Under the pieces are notes generated by a model, which saw nothing but the letters and a program-made list of their open reading frames with translations, had not been told where the DNA came from and ran no database searches. 64,000 nucleotides of DNA from contig NZ_CP051884.1 in NCBI RefSeq assembly GCF_012931845.1, forward strand, positions 2,790,001 to 2,854,000, written 5' to 3'. A program made the position numbers and the translations under genes. This document shows, one piece after another, positions 19,655-37,645 of the stretch. Position 1 is the first letter of the stretch; every line of letters begins with the position of its first letter. Source of the DNA: Cellulomonas taurus. GTDB taxonomy: Bacteria > Actinomycetota > Actinomycetes > Actinomycetales > Cellulomonadaceae.

Positions 19655-20845
19655 TCACTTGATGATCTTGGTGACCCGGCCCGAGCCCACGGTGCGGCCA
19701 CCCTCACGGATGGCGAAGCCGAGGCCCTCCTCCATGGCGATGGGCTGGATCAGCTGGACGCTGATCTCCGAGTTGTCGCCCGGCATGACCATCTCGGTGC
19801 CCTCGGGCAGCGTGATGACACCGGTGACGTCGGTGGTCCGGAAGTAGAACTGCGGACGGTAGTTGGAGAAGAACGGGTTGTGACGCCCACCCTCGTCCTT
19901 GGTCAGGATGTAGACCTGGCCCTCGAAGTCGGTGTGCGGGGTGATCGAACCCGGCTTCACGACGACCTGACCGCGCTCGACGTCCTCACGCTTGGTACCG
20001 CGGAGCAGGAGGCCACAGTTCTCGCCGGCCCACGCCTCGTCCATCTGCTTGTGGAACATCTCGATACCGGTGACCGTGGTCTTCTGCGCCGGACGGATAC
20101 CGACGATCTCGACCTCGGAGTTGATCGCGAGCTTGCCGCGGTCGACCTTGCCGGTGACGACGGTGCCACGACCGGTGATGGTGAAGACGTCCTCGATCGG
20201 CATCAGGAACGGCTTGTCCATGTCACGGACCGGCTCCGGGACGGACTCGTCCACGGCGTCCAGCAGGTCCTCGACCGACTTGACCCACTCGGCGTCGCCC
20301 TCGAGAGCCTTCAGGCCGGAGACGCGCACCACGGGGGCGTTGTCGCCGTCGAAGCCCTGCGAGGACAGCAGCTCACGGACCTCCATCTCGACGAGCTCGA
20401 GGATCTCCTCGTCGTCGACCATGTCGGACTTGTTCAGCGCGACCAGCAGGTACGGCACGCCGACCTGACGCGCGAGCAGCACGTGCTCACGGGTCTGGGC
20501 CATCGGACCGTCGGTCGCGGCGACCACCAGGATCGCGCCGTCCATCTGGGCGGCACCGGTGATCATGTTCTTGATGTAGTCAGCGTGACCCGGCGCGTCG
20601 ACGTGCGCGTAGTGGCGCTTCTCGGTCTCGTACTCGACGTGCGCGATGTTGATCGTGATACCGCGCTGCTTCTCCTCCGGCGCCTTGTCGATCTCGTCGA
20701 ACGGCGTGAAGGGGTTCAGCTCCGGGTACTTGTCGTGCAGCACCTTCGAGATCGCAGCGGTCAGCGTCGTCTTGCCGTGGTCGACGTGACCGATGGTCCC
20801 GATGTTGACGTGCGGCTTGGTCCGCTCGAACTTGGCCTTGCCCAC
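19655..20845 (-). CDS. tuf: Elongation factor Tu
   Basis: A 396-residue EF-Tu that delivers aminoacyl-tRNA to the ribosome. It shows [15 protein letters not shown] (P-loop), the switch-II DxPGH ([12 protein letters not shown]) and NKSD for guanine recognition. All three domains are present with the usual end [11 protein letters not shown]. It follows fusA by 111 nt, a gap with an 8-bp hairpin. Length is standard. Confidence 0.98.
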   Translation of the reverse strand: MGKAKFERTKPHVNIGTIGHVDHGKTTLTAAISKVLHDKYPELNPFTPFDEIDKAPEEKQRGITINIAHVEYETEKRHYAHVDAPGHADYIKNMITGAAQMDGAILVVAATDGPMAQTREHVLLARQVGVPYLLVALNKSDMVDDEEILELVEMEVRELLSSQGFDGDNAPVVRVSGLKALEGDAEWVKSVEDLLDAVDESVPEPVRDMDKPFLMPIEDVFTITGRGTVVTGKVDRGKLAINSEVEIVGIRPAQKTTVTGIEMFHKQMDEAWAGENCGLLLRGTKREDVERGQVVVKPGSITPHTDFEGQVYILTKDEGGRHNPFFSNYRPQFYFRTTDVTGVITLPEGTEMVMPGDNSEISVQLIQPIAMEEGLGFAIREGGRTVGSGRVTKIIK

Positions 20846-20884
20846 TGTGTCCTCCTCAGGACTGGTGTAGAGATTGCCGGTCGA

Positions 20885-20905
20885 CGTGGGGCTGGTGGCC
20901 CCACG
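20885..20905 (-). other. Hairpin between fusA and tuf
   Basis: An 8-bp stem (20885-20892 and 20898-20905) with a 5-nt loop lies 51 nt after the fusA stop. It may tune or process the fusA-tuf junction; strong tuf expression often relies on such a site or an extra promoter. Confidence 0.4.
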
Positions 20906-20956
20906 GACGAACGGTCCTACGGGTCGGGTTGTTGATGGTAATGACGACCTGTGGGA

Positions 20957-23059
<2,103 letters not shown>

Positions 23060-23101
23060 AGGTTCAGCCCCTCGATTATCGAGCTCGTCCAGCCGCTGGG
23101 A

Positions 23102-23572
23102 TTACCAGCGGTAGTGGGCGAACGCCTTGTTGGACTCGGCCATCTTGTGCATGTCCTCGCGACGCTTCACCGCGGCACCCAGGCCGTTGGAGGCGTCGAG
23201 GATCTCGTTCATCAGGCGCTCGGTCATGGTCTTCTCACGACGGGCGCGGGAGTAGTCGGTCAGCCAGCGCAGCGCCAGAGTGGTCTGGCGGACGGGGCGG
23301 ACCTCGACCGGAACCTGGTAGGTGGCGCCACCGACGCGGCGGGAGCGGACCTCGAGCGAGGGCCGGACGTTGTCCAGCGCACGCTTCAGCACGACCACCG
23401 GGTCGGACTGGGTCTTCTCACGCACGCCCTCGAGGGCGCTGTAGACGATGGCCTCCGCGACGGACTTCTTGCCGTCCAGGAGCACCTTGTTGATGAGCTG
23501 CGTCACGACCGGGGACCCGTAGACCGGGTCGACGATCAGCGGCCGACGAGGGGCCGGACCCTTACGAGGCAT
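23102..23572 (-). CDS. rpsG: 30S ribosomal protein S7
   Basis: A 156-residue S7, a primary binder of the 16S 3' domain. It begins [20 protein letters not shown] and has the usual [20 protein letters not shown] segment. It follows rpsL by 4 nt and precedes fusA by 42 nt. Length is exactly typical. Confidence 0.97.
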   Translation of the reverse strand: MPRKGPAPRRPLIVDPVYGSPVVTQLINKVLLDGKKSVAEAIVYSALEGVREKTQSDPVVVLKRALDNVRPSLEVRSRRVGGATYQVPVEVRPVRQTTLALRWLTDYSRARREKTMTERLMNEILDASNGLGAAVKRREDMHKMAESNKAFAHYRW

Positions 23573-23576
23573 CGGT

Positions 23577-23945
23577 TCAGCCCTTCTTCGCGCCGTAGCG
23601 GCTACGCGCCTGCTTACGGTTCTTCACGCCCTGAGCGTCCAGGGCACCACGGATGATCTGGTAACGCACACCGGGGAGGTCCTTCACGCCGCCACCGCGC
23701 ACGAGCACGATGGAGTGCTCCTGCAGGTTGTGGCCCTCGCCGGGAATGTAAGCGGTGACCTCGATGCCGGTCGAGAGGCGCACACGGGCGACCTTCCGGA
23801 GGGCAGAGTTCGGCTTACGGGGGGTGGTGGTGTACACGCGGGTGCACACGCCACGACGCTGCGGGGAGCTCTTCAGAGCAGGCGTCTTCGACTTCTTGGT
23901 CTTCGCCTGCCGGCCCTTGCGGACCAGCTGCTGGATCGTAGGCAC
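23577..23945 (-). CDS. rpsL: 30S ribosomal protein S12
   Basis: A 122-residue S12 in the decoding centre. The GTG at 23945 ([19 protein letters not shown]) is chosen because GGAG lies 5 nt ahead and the length matches the family; an upstream ATG is not conserved. The streptomycin loops read [11 protein letters not shown] and VKDLPGVRY, both with the wild-type Lys. It is the first gene of rpsL-rpsG-fusA-tuf. Confidence 0.97.
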   Translation of the reverse strand: MPTIQQLVRKGRQAKTKKSKTPALKSSPQRRGVCTRVYTTTPRKPNSALRKVARVRLSTGIEVTAYIPGEGHNLQEHSIVLVRGGGVKDLPGVRYQIIRGALDAQGVKNRKQARSRYGAKKG

Positions 23946-24061
23946 TACGTCTCCGTCTTGTTGATGAGTTGGTCTGACCGGCACCCGTCACCCTGGACGG
24001 CCGGCTCGTCCCGGATCGCTGCCCGTCGTGCAGCTACCCCGGAGGTTCTTACGTCCCGCCA

Positions 24062-24086
24062 CCGACCCCCGCACCCGGGCGTGTCG
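24062..24086 (-). promoter_or_regulatory. Leader element shared with the S10 operon (str copy)
   Basis: This 25-nt stretch differs at one base from 17233-17257 in the S10 leader. It lies 117 to 141 nt before the rpsL start, inside the likely mRNA leader. Its function is unknown. Confidence 0.5.
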
Positions 24087-24174
24087 TCCGGGATCCCACA
24101 GCCGAACCGTCCACGAGGGACGCTTCGGTCGAGTGAGCGCGCGCGAGAGCCCGACGGCGCGGGCACGGTGTCCT

Positions 24175-24203
24175 ACGTTACCCGCGCAGGTGCGCAGAAT
24201 CAA
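24175..24203 (-). promoter_or_regulatory. Candidate str operon promoter
   Basis: On the minus strand TTGATT (24198-24203), a 17-nt spacer and TAACGT (24175-24180). Both hexamers fit actinobacterial housekeeping sigma promoters (TTGAnn, TAnnnT). It predicts a leader of about 220 nt before rpsL. Confidence 0.55.
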
Positions 24204-24231
24204 AGCAGTTCCGCTGTGAGCCCAGACATGC

Positions 24232-24270
24232 ACGCGAGGCCCCCCACCGTGCAGGTGGGGAGCCTCGCGT
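24232..24270 (-). terminator. Terminator after rpoC
   Basis: A 17-bp stem (24232-24248 and 24254-24270, 5-nt loop). Its single non-Watson-Crick pair becomes a G-U wobble only when read on the minus strand, which supports that orientation. It lies 29 nt after the rpoC stop. Confidence 0.8.
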
Positions 24271-24299
24271 CAGCCATCAGGCGGTGAGGTCGTCGACGA

Positions 24300-28166
<3,867 letters not shown>

Positions 28167-28240
28167 GGGGGTCCTACTTCCTTCGCGTTCCGGTGGGGGT
28201 GTCCCCGTCCGGAGGAATCTCAAAGTCGGTGTGTCGGCTC

Positions 28241-28277
28241 CCGACGGGCCGGATCAGCGGGTGATCCGGCCCGTCGG
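28241..28277 (-). other. Perfect 16-bp hairpin between rpoB and rpoC
   Basis: Arms 28241-28256 and 28262-28277 pair completely around a 5-nt loop, 9 nt after the rpoB stop and 75 nt before the rpoC start. It is as strong as the true terminators in this window but sits inside an essential operon. Its inner part, GGATCA pairing TGATCC, recurs in the hairpin after rplL. Confidence 0.8.
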
Positions 28278-28286
28278 TGCTCGGCG

Positions 28287-31790
<3,504 letters not shown>

Positions 31791-31938
31791 GAGGGGTCCT
31801 TCCCAGCAGATCGAGTTCCCTGCGGTCTGGCCCGGCGTTCCGCGACACCCCGCCTCGGATCCCCACGACCTCGACCATGACGAGGGTGAAGGAGTCCGGG
31901 TTATCTGGTGTGGCAGGCACAGGCCAGCGCAAAGCGTT

Positions 31939-31967
31939 AGCGTAGCCGACCTGTAGGCGGAAGTCCA
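31939..31967 (-). promoter_or_regulatory. Candidate rpoB promoter
   Basis: On the minus strand TGGACT (31962-31967), a 17-nt spacer and TACGCT (31939-31944). The -10 follows the TAnnnT pattern. It gives an rpoBC leader of about 140 nt, independent of rplJL. Confidence 0.5.
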
Positions 31968-32058
31968 GAGCAGGATAGACGGGGCGCTCGGGGCTGTCAC
32001 CTCGGCACGCCGAGCGGGCGCACCGCTCCCCCGCCCTCGGCCCGGCTAGCCTCGCCGG

Positions 32059-32712
32059 ATGACCGATCCGACCCCCGACGTCCAGCACCTGATCGACCCC
32101 GACGACGCCTGGACCTTGATCCAGGAGTGGGCAGCCGAGTCGCCCAACCCGGTCACCTTCCTGCCCGCGGACCCCGACCGCGCCGCGCGCACCCTCGCCG
32201 GGCTGCGGGTCAGCACCCGGTCGGCGCTGGGTGCGCTCGCCCTGCACTGCGGCGGGGTGGTCGCCGACTCCGGGTGGTTCCGGTTGCTCGGCGGCGGCAC
32301 GGACGAACTGCCCGACCTGATGACCGCCAGCGCGGAGCGACTGCCCGGCGCGGTGGTGGTCGGGTACGACGCACTGGGCGGGACGTTCGCGGTGGACGGC
32401 GGCGGGCTGAGGGTGGCACCGGGTGAGGTCTGCTACTTCGGGCCGGACTCGCTCAGCTGGGGCGGACTGGGCGGCGGCCACGGCGCGTTCGTCCAGGCGG
32501 TGCTGACCGGCGCGCTCGGGGCGTCCTTCGACTCACTGCGCTGGCCCGGCTGGCAGGAGGAGGTGGCGGCGCTGTCGCTCGACCAGGGGCTGTCGCTGTG
32601 GCCGCCGCCGTTCAGCGACGAGGGACGGGACGTGGCCGCGGCCAGTCGACGGCCGGTGCCCATCGACGAGCTGCTGACCTTCTACGCGCAGGCCGCGGCC
32701 CAGCTCGGCTGA
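32059..32712 (+). CDS. DUF2625 family protein
   Basis: A 217-residue cytosolic protein recognised as DUF2625 from its order of motifs: DDAWTLIQEWAAESPNPV, TRSALGALALHCGGVVADSG, WFRLLGGG, the SLRWPGWQEE core and a final SRRPVPIDELL. The family function is unknown; some members occur in stress- or toxin-related loci. It is on the plus strand between rplL and rpoB, converging on rplL and diverging from rpoB. It thereby breaks the common rplJL-rpoBC unit. No signal peptide or membrane segment is seen. Confidence 0.85.
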   Translation: MTDPTPDVQHLIDPDDAWTLIQEWAAESPNPVTFLPADPDRAARTLAGLRVSTRSALGALALHCGGVVADSGWFRLLGGGTDELPDLMTASAERLPGAVVVGYDALGGTFAVDGGGLRVAPGEVCYFGPDSLSWGGLGGGHGAFVQAVLTGALGASFDSLRWPGWQEEVAALSLDQGLSLWPPPFSDEGRDVAAASRRPVPIDELLTFYAQAAAQLG

Positions 32713-32718
32713 CACACG

Positions 32719-32755
32719 ACGAGGCCCGCCCCGCGATCAGCGGGACGGGCCTCGT
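32719..32755. terminator. Terminator between rplL and the DUF2625 gene
   Basis: A 16-bp stem (32719-32734 and 32740-32755). Its one imperfect pair is a G-U wobble only on the minus strand, pointing to rplL, but it begins 7 nt after the DUF2625 stop and could serve both convergent genes. Confidence 0.8.
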
Positions 32756-32762
32756 GCGCAGA

Positions 32763-32787
32763 GTCCGGATCAGCAGGTGATCCGGAC
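32763..32787 (-). other. 10-bp hairpin just after rplL
   Basis: Arms 32763-32772 and 32778-32787 pair perfectly around a 5-nt loop, 5 nt after the rplL stop and ahead of the main terminator. It shares GGATCA and TGATCC with the rpoB-rpoC hairpin, and both have 5-nt purine-rich loops. Confidence 0.6.
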
Positions 32788-32792
32788 GCGGG

Positions 32793-33182
32793 TCACTTGA
32801 GGGTGACGGTGGCGCCGGCGCCCTCGAGGGCAGCCTTGGCCTTCTCCGCGGTCTCCTTGTTGACGGCCTCCAGGACCGGCTTCGGAGCGCCGTCGACGAG
32901 GTCCTTGGCCTCCTTCAGACCCAGGGAGGTCAGACCGCGCACCTCCTTGATGACGGCGATCTTGCCGGAACCAGCGGCCTCGAGGATGACGTCGAACTCG
33001 TCCTTCTCCTCCTCGGCAGCGGCCTCACCGGCGCCACCGGCCGGGGCGGCCACGGCGACGGCGGCCGGAGCGGCAGCGGTGACCTCGAAGACCTCCTCGA
33101 AGGCCTTCACGAAGTCGGAGAGCTCGATCAGGGTCAGACCCTTGAACTGCTCGATGAGCTCCTCGGTGCTGAGCTTCGCCAT
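32793..33182 (-). CDS. rplL: 50S ribosomal protein L7/L12
   Basis: A 129-residue stalk protein that recruits the GTPase factors. [20 protein letters not shown] is the dimerisation region; an Ala-rich hinge follows, then the globular domain with [12 protein letters not shown] and [20 protein letters not shown]. The start at 33182 matches the family; an ATG 12 codons upstream is rejected. It follows rplJ by 81 nt. Confidence 0.97.
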   Translation of the reverse strand: MAKLSTEELIEQFKGLTLIELSDFVKAFEEVFEVTAAAPAAVAVAAPAGGAGEAAAEEEKDEFDVILEAAGSGKIAVIKEVRGLTSLGLKEAKDLVDGAPKPVLEAVNKETAEKAKAALEGAGATVTLK

Positions 33183-33263
33183 GATGGCGGTTCCTTCCGT
33201 TCGGTTCCCGTCGGTCACGCCGACCGCAGGGAGAGTGATGGGTGTCGCCGAAGCCCTGATGGC

Positions 33264-33794
33264 TCAGGCAGCGGTGTCGACGGACTCCTGCTTGACGCGG
33301 AGCGCCTCGACGGTGCGCACGGCCTGTGCGGCGGGGGCGGTGAACATGTAGGCAGCCTGGAACATCTTGGCCTTCATGGCACCTGCCGCCTTGGCCAGCA
33401 GGACCTCACGGGACTCGAGGTCCGCGAGCTTGGTGATCTCCTCGGCGGTCAGGGCGCGTCCGTCGAGGACACCGCCCTTGATGACCAGCGCGGGGTTCGC
33501 CTTGGCGAAGTCACGCAGACCCTTGGCGGCCTCGACCGGGTCACCGGAGACGAAGGCGATGGCGGACGGGCCCTTGAGACCGTCAGCAATACCCTCGATA
33601 CCGGCTTCCTTGGCCGCGATCGCGGTCAGCGTGTTCTTCACCACGGCGTAGGTTGCGTTGCCGCTGAGCGACCGCCGCAGCTGCTTGAGCTGGGCGACGG
33701 AGAGCCCGCGGTACTCGGTCAGCACGGCCGCGTTCGCGTCACGGAACTGCTCCGTGAGCTCTGCGACAGCGGCTGCCTTGTCCGGCCTCGCCAT
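33264..33794 (-). CDS. rplJ: 50S ribosomal protein L10
   Basis: A 176-residue stalk base protein. It begins [20 protein letters not shown] and contains the RNA-binding [17 protein letters not shown] and the C-terminal helix that binds L7/L12. The start at 33794 follows the family; the frame 40 codons further upstream lies in the leader. It is followed by rplL. Feedback control through the leader is expected from other bacteria. Confidence 0.96.
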   Translation of the reverse strand: MARPDKAAAVAELTEQFRDANAAVLTEYRGLSVAQLKQLRRSLSGNATYAVVKNTLTAIAAKEAGIEGIADGLKGPSAIAFVSGDPVEAAKGLRDFAKANPALVIKGGVLDGRALTAEEITKLADLESREVLLAKAAGAMKAKMFQAAYMFTAPAAQAVRTVEALRVKQESVDTAA

Positions 33795-33990
33795 GTGGCA
33801 ATCCTTCCGATGGTGGTGCCGCAGGTCCCCATCGACCCCGCACATGAGAAGAGCCCCGACGCAGGTCGGGGCTCGCATCCCGCACGCCGGAGCGTGCGAC
33901 CATCGATTCCTCACCTGCGCGGGCCTCCGCCGGAGCGGGACTTCGGGCGGCTCCCGACGAGCGGGAGCCAGCGACCTGCGGTCTTGGGCG
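33795..33990 (-). promoter_or_regulatory. L10-type mRNA leader
   Basis: The roughly 200-nt gap before rplJ holds structured RNA but no gene. A 10-bp stem (33851-33860 and 33865-33874, 4-nt loop) is the clearest element; a further stem lies at about 33882-33897. Ribosomal protein L10 leaders that bind the L10-L12 complex are known at this position in many bacteria. The assignment rests on position and folding, not on a covariance model. Confidence 0.45.
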
Positions 33991-33995
33991 CGTCC

Positions 33996-34025
33996 AGCTT
34001 AGACCGGGTATGGTCCGGAGTTCAA
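33996..34025 (-). promoter_or_regulatory. Candidate rplJL promoter
   Basis: On the minus strand TTGAAC (34020-34025), an 18-nt spacer and TAAGCT (33996-34001). The -35 overlaps the last codons of the GNAT gene, so rplJL probably starts here and has a leader of about 200 nt. Confidence 0.5.
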
Positions 34026-34528
34026 ATCCGGTCCCGGAGCAGCACCGCCGAGTCGTAGGTCTTGCCCGCCCAGTGCACGGTGTCGACGTGGGCGAAGCCC
34101 CAGCGGGCATACATCCCGACCAGGCGATCGGCGCTGATCGCGGTGTCGGCGCCGACGGCGGTGAGGCCCTGCGCCCGCATCCACTCCAGGGCACCGGTCC
34201 ACAGCGAGCGGGCCAGGCCGCTCCCCCGGTGCTCGGGGGCCACCGCGAGCTGGTTCAACCAGGCGCGCCCGGGCTCGCGGGCCACCGGCGTCAGGTCGCG
34301 GATGCCGTGCCCGGGCGGCACCGAGATGGTCAGGGTGGCGATCGGGCCGCCGTCGGCCTCGACCACCCAGCACCGACCGCCCTCGGCCCGGTGCCGCGTG
34401 GTCGCCACGTCCTGGGTGGCGGCGGTGTAGTTCAGCCCGGCGGCGGCGAGGTCGGCGTAGGCGCGGTGCAGCATGGCGGTCAGCGGCTCGGCGTCCTCGT
34501 CACGGAACAGACGCACGCGCGGACTCAT
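34022..34528 (-). CDS. GNAT family N-acetyltransferase
   Basis: A 168-residue cytosolic protein with the GNAT fold. RLFRDEDAEPLTAMLHRAYA is the first helix, and LAVAPEHRGSGLARSLWTGA holds the acetyl-CoA pyrophosphate loop (RGSGLA). The substrate cannot be inferred. It lies 55 nt after the large oxidoreductase gene on the same strand, so they may be co-transcribed. Confidence 0.88.
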   Translation of the reverse strand: MSPRVRLFRDEDAEPLTAMLHRAYADLAAAGLNYTAATQDVATTRHRAEGGRCWVVEADGGPIATLTISVPPGHGIRDLTPVAREPGRAWLNQLAVAPEHRGSGLARSLWTGALEWMRAQGLTAVGADTAISADRLVGMYARWGFAHVDTVHWAGKTYDSAVLLRDRI

Positions 34529-34541
34529 GGCACCCAGGGTG

Positions 34542-34612
34542 TCACGCCAGGTGGTCGGCCAGCAGCTCGGCGCATCCGGGGTCTCACGCCAGGTGGTCGG
34601 CCAGCAGCTCGG
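34542..34612. repeat. 29-nt exact direct repeat at the oxidoreductase 3' end
   Basis: Copies at 34542-34570 and 34584-34612, period 42 nt. The second copy is the true 3' end of the oxidoreductase gene with its stop; the first is a duplicate in the intergenic gap. It looks like a recent slippage or tandem duplication. Confidence 0.8.
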
Positions 34613-37439
34613 CCAGGTGCAGGCCCTTCACGTCGGCGAGCTGTTCCGCCTGGGTGCGGCAGGAGAAGCCGTCCGCGAGGTAGACGTCCCCCGGTTCGGC
34701 GGCCCGCAGCGCCGGGAGCAGTCCGTGCTCGGCGACCTGCACCGACACGTCGTAGTGGCCCTTCTCCATGCCGAAGTTCCCGGCCAGGCCACAGCAGCCC
34801 GCCAGGGTGGAGAAGGACGCGCCGGCCTCGGTGAGCAGGCTGCGGTCGGCGGTGTAGGTCATCACCGCGTGGTGGTGGCAGTGCGGCTGGACCACGGCGG
34901 TCACGTCGGACAGGTCGGGAAGCTGCCAGCGGTCGCCCGGGCCGATCGGTGCCGGGGCGGTGAGCAGCTCGGCCAGGGTGTGCGTGGCCCGGGCGACCGC
35001 GGTGGCACGCGGGTCGTCGGGCAGCAGGTCGAGCAGATCGGAGCGCAGGACGGCGGTGCAGGACGGCTCCAGGCCGACGATCGGGATGCCGTTGACCGCA
35101 TAGGGACCAAGCACGCCGAGCAGGTGGCGCAGCCGGTCGCGCGCGCCGTCGAGCTGACCGGTGGAGATCCAGGTCAGACCGCAGCAGGCGTCGTGGTCCG
35201 GGACGATCACCTCATAGCCGGCGGCGCGCAGCACCCTGACCGCGGCGGTCGGCACCGACGGGGCGAGGGTGTCGCTGAACGAGTCGGTCCACAGCAGGAC
35301 CCGCGGCTTGGTCGAGGTGCCCTGACCGGTGCTGACCTCGACGCTGCCCCGCTTGACCGCGGTGCGGAACGGGGTGGGGGCGAAAGAGACCATCTTCCGG
35401 CGGGTGTCCATGCCGCCGAGGGTGAGCACCGCCTTGGCCAGCGGCCGGATGCCGAGCGCCGCGTTGGTCACCCGCGCGAGACCGGGAATCCCGGTGACCA
35501 GCCGTGCCCAGCGCGGCAGCCAGCCGAGCACGTAGTGGTTCATCGGGCGCAGCTTCCGGCGGTAGGTGCGGTGCAGCACCTCGGCCTTGTACTGGGCCAT
35601 GTCGACCCCGGCCGGGCAGTCCGAGGAACACGCCTTGCAGGACAGGCACAGGTCGAGCGCCTCGTGCACCTCCGGCGAGGACCAGCCACGGGAGACCAGG
35701 GAACCGTTCGCCATCTCCTGCAGCACCCGGGCACGACCACGGGTGGAGTCCTTCTCGTCCCGGGTGGCCAGGTAGGAGGGGCACATGAAGCCGCCGGTGG
35801 CGGTGGAGTCGGCGCGGCACTTGCCCACGCCCACGCAGCGGTGCACGGCGGTGGTGAAGTCGCCCGCGTCGTGCCCGAAGGAGAACCCGGTCGCGGCAGC
35901 GATCGGCAGGGCGTGCGGACGGCGCAGGTCGGCGTCCAACGGACGCGGGCGGACCAGCACACCGGGGTTCAGCAGATCGTCCGGGTCCAGCAGGTCCTTG
36001 AACGCCTCGAACACCCGGATCGCGCGGTCGGAGTACATCACCGGCAGCAGCTCGGAGCGGGCACGACCGTCGCCGTGCTCACCGGAGAGCGAGCCACCGT
36101 GCGCGGCGACCAGGTGCGCGGCATCGGTCATGAAGGCGCGCAGCGGGGCGCCGGAGCGCTCCATCGGCACATCCAGGCGCAGGTGCAGGCAGCCGTCGCC
36201 GAAGTGCCCGTACGCCAGGCCGTCGACCTGGTGCTGGGCCATCAGCGCCTCCAGCTCGCGCAGGTAGCCGCCCAGGCGCTCCGGGGGCACCGCGGAGTCC
36301 TCGAAGCCGGGCCAGGCCTGCGCGCCGGACGGGGTCCGGCCACCGAGTCCGGCACCGTCCTCGCGGATCCGCCACATCGCCGCCGCCTCCGGTCCGGGCG
36401 GGAAGATCCCCACCGCGCCGGTCCCGGCGTCCGCCGCGAGCGCCCCGGCCCGTGCCAGCGCCTCGTCCAGGTCGGCGCCGCCGACCTCGACCATCAGCCA
36501 CCCGGCGCCCTCCGGCAGGGGCGGCACCGCGGCGGCGCCCTTGACCCGGCGCACCACGTCGACCAGCCGGGCGTCCATCCCCTCGATCGCCAGCGGGGCG
36601 TGCGCGAGCAGGGCGGGCACGGCGTCGGCGGCGCTGGGCATGTCCGGGTAGCCGAGGACCACCAGCACGGGCGCGGCGGCGATCGGCACCAGGCGGACGG
36701 TCGCGCCGAGCAGGGTGACCACGGTGCCCTCGGTGCCGACGAGGGCCTTGGCCAGATCGGCGCCGCGCTCGGGGAGCAGGTGCTCCAGCGAGTAGCCGGA
36801 CACCTGGCGACCGAACCGGCCCAGTTCGGTGCGGAGCAGTTCCAGCTCGCCGCGCACCAGGGCGTCCAGACCCGGCACCGGGTCCAGACCCTTCCCGGCG
36901 GTGAACCGGCGACCTCGGCCGTCGACCACGTCGAGTTCCAGGACGTTGTCGGCGGTGCGGCCGTACGCCACCGCGCGCGGGCCACAGGCGTTGTTGCCGA
37001 TCATCCCGCCGAGGGTCGCCCGGGCCTGGGTGGAGGGGTCGGGGCCGAAGCGCAGACCGTGCGGGGCGGCCTCGCGTTGCAGCATCGCCATCACGACGCC
37101 GGGGTCGATCCGGGCGGTGCCGGCCTCCGGGTCGATGCTGTGCACCCGGTTGACGTGCCGGGACCAGTCGAGGACCAGGCCGGTGCCGACCGCATTGCCC
37201 GCGACCGAGGTGCCGCCGCCCCGGGAGGTGACCGGGATGCCCATGCTCCGCGCCGTCTCCAGGGCCGCGAGCGCGTCGTCCACGTCCCGTGGGAAGGCGA
37301 CCACCTGCGGGATGACCCGGTAGTTCGACGCATCGGTGGCGTACTCGGCGCGGCGGCGGGTGGAGTCGTCCACGTCCCCGCGCATCACGGCGCGCAGGGC
37401 GTGGGTGAGGTCCGTGGCGGCGGTGGTGGAGGCGGGCAC
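34584..37439 (-). CDS. FAD-binding, FeS and CCG-domain oxidoreductase (D-lactate-dehydrogenase-like)
   Basis: A 951-residue fusion. The N-terminal FAD_binding_4 domain (about 40-270) shows PVTSRGGGTSVAGNAVGTG and the NNACGPRAV region. An FAD-linked oxidase C-terminal domain follows, ending near GSLSGEHGDGRARSELLPVM. A ferredoxin-like part has Cys in RCVGVGKCR and CLSCKACSSDCP. Two CCG modules (CCGLTWIST and CCGLAGNFG) finish the protein. This is the Dld/YdiJ type of membrane-associated 2-hydroxyacid or D-lactate dehydrogenase feeding the quinone pool; the exact substrate is unproven. It is probably cytosolic, on the inner membrane face. Confidence 0.9.
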   Translation of the reverse strand: MPASTTAATDLTHALRAVMRGDVDDSTRRRAEYATDASNYRVIPQVVAFPRDVDDALAALETARSMGIPVTSRGGGTSVAGNAVGTGLVLDWSRHVNRVHSIDPEAGTARIDPGVVMAMLQREAAPHGLRFGPDPSTQARATLGGMIGNNACGPRAVAYGRTADNVLELDVVDGRGRRFTAGKGLDPVPGLDALVRGELELLRTELGRFGRQVSGYSLEHLLPERGADLAKALVGTEGTVVTLLGATVRLVPIAAAPVLVVLGYPDMPSAADAVPALLAHAPLAIEGMDARLVDVVRRVKGAAAVPPLPEGAGWLMVEVGGADLDEALARAGALAADAGTGAVGIFPPGPEAAAMWRIREDGAGLGGRTPSGAQAWPGFEDSAVPPERLGGYLRELEALMAQHQVDGLAYGHFGDGCLHLRLDVPMERSGAPLRAFMTDAAHLVAAHGGSLSGEHGDGRARSELLPVMYSDRAIRVFEAFKDLLDPDDLLNPGVLVRPRPLDADLRRPHALPIAAATGFSFGHDAGDFTTAVHRCVGVGKCRADSTATGGFMCPSYLATRDEKDSTRGRARVLQEMANGSLVSRGWSSPEVHEALDLCLSCKACSSDCPAGVDMAQYKAEVLHRTYRRKLRPMNHYVLGWLPRWARLVTGIPGLARVTNAALGIRPLAKAVLTLGGMDTRRKMVSFAPTPFRTAVKRGSVEVSTGQGTSTKPRVLLWTDSFSDTLAPSVPTAAVRVLRAAGYEVIVPDHDACCGLTWISTGQLDGARDRLRHLLGVLGPYAVNGIPIVGLEPSCTAVLRSDLLDLLPDDPRATAVARATHTLAELLTAPAPIGPGDRWQLPDLSDVTAVVQPHCHHHAVMTYTADRSLLTEAGASFSTLAGCCGLAGNFGMEKGHYDVSVQVAEHGLLPALRAAEPGDVYLADGFSCRTQAEQLADVKGLHLAELLADHLA

Positions 37440-37563
37440 GGGGTCAGTGTTCCACCGGTCCGGGCGGTGCGGGCCGGACGGTCCAATGCGCGGGCGAAGC
37501 CCCCCGCCTGACCCGCCTGGCCGGCTCGCCCGGCCGGCTCGCGCATGTGGCTCGCGCCGGTGG

Positions 37564-37633
37564 CGAGGTCGGCAGTCGACGCCCGAGGTCGGCAGTTCGC
37601 CGGGCCTGGAGTGGCGCGGACTGCCGACCTCGG
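37564..37633. repeat. REP-like inverted repeat element
   Basis: A 14-bp unit at 37583-37596 (CCGAGGTCGGCAGT) is perfectly inverted at 37620-37633, with another direct partial copy at 37564-37576. It lies after osmC. Related units occur at 45501-45570. The stem could also end osmC transcription. Confidence 0.6.
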
Positions 37634-37645
37634 GGTCGGAGGCGG

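Larger units (their letters stand above)
23946..24299. other. str leader, str promoter and rpoC terminator (354 nt without a gene)
   Basis: No coding signal. From the rpoC side it holds the rpoC terminator (24232-24270), the str promoter candidate (24175-24203) and a leader of about 220 nt with the element shared with S10 (24062-24086). Confidence 0.65.

Noticed and set aside
34011..34045. TTCAAATCC flanked by CCGGA and TCCGG, like a tRNA T-arm
   Set aside because: The stem does not place the loop bases properly, there is no acceptor stem or anticodon arm, and it overlaps the GNAT gene end.
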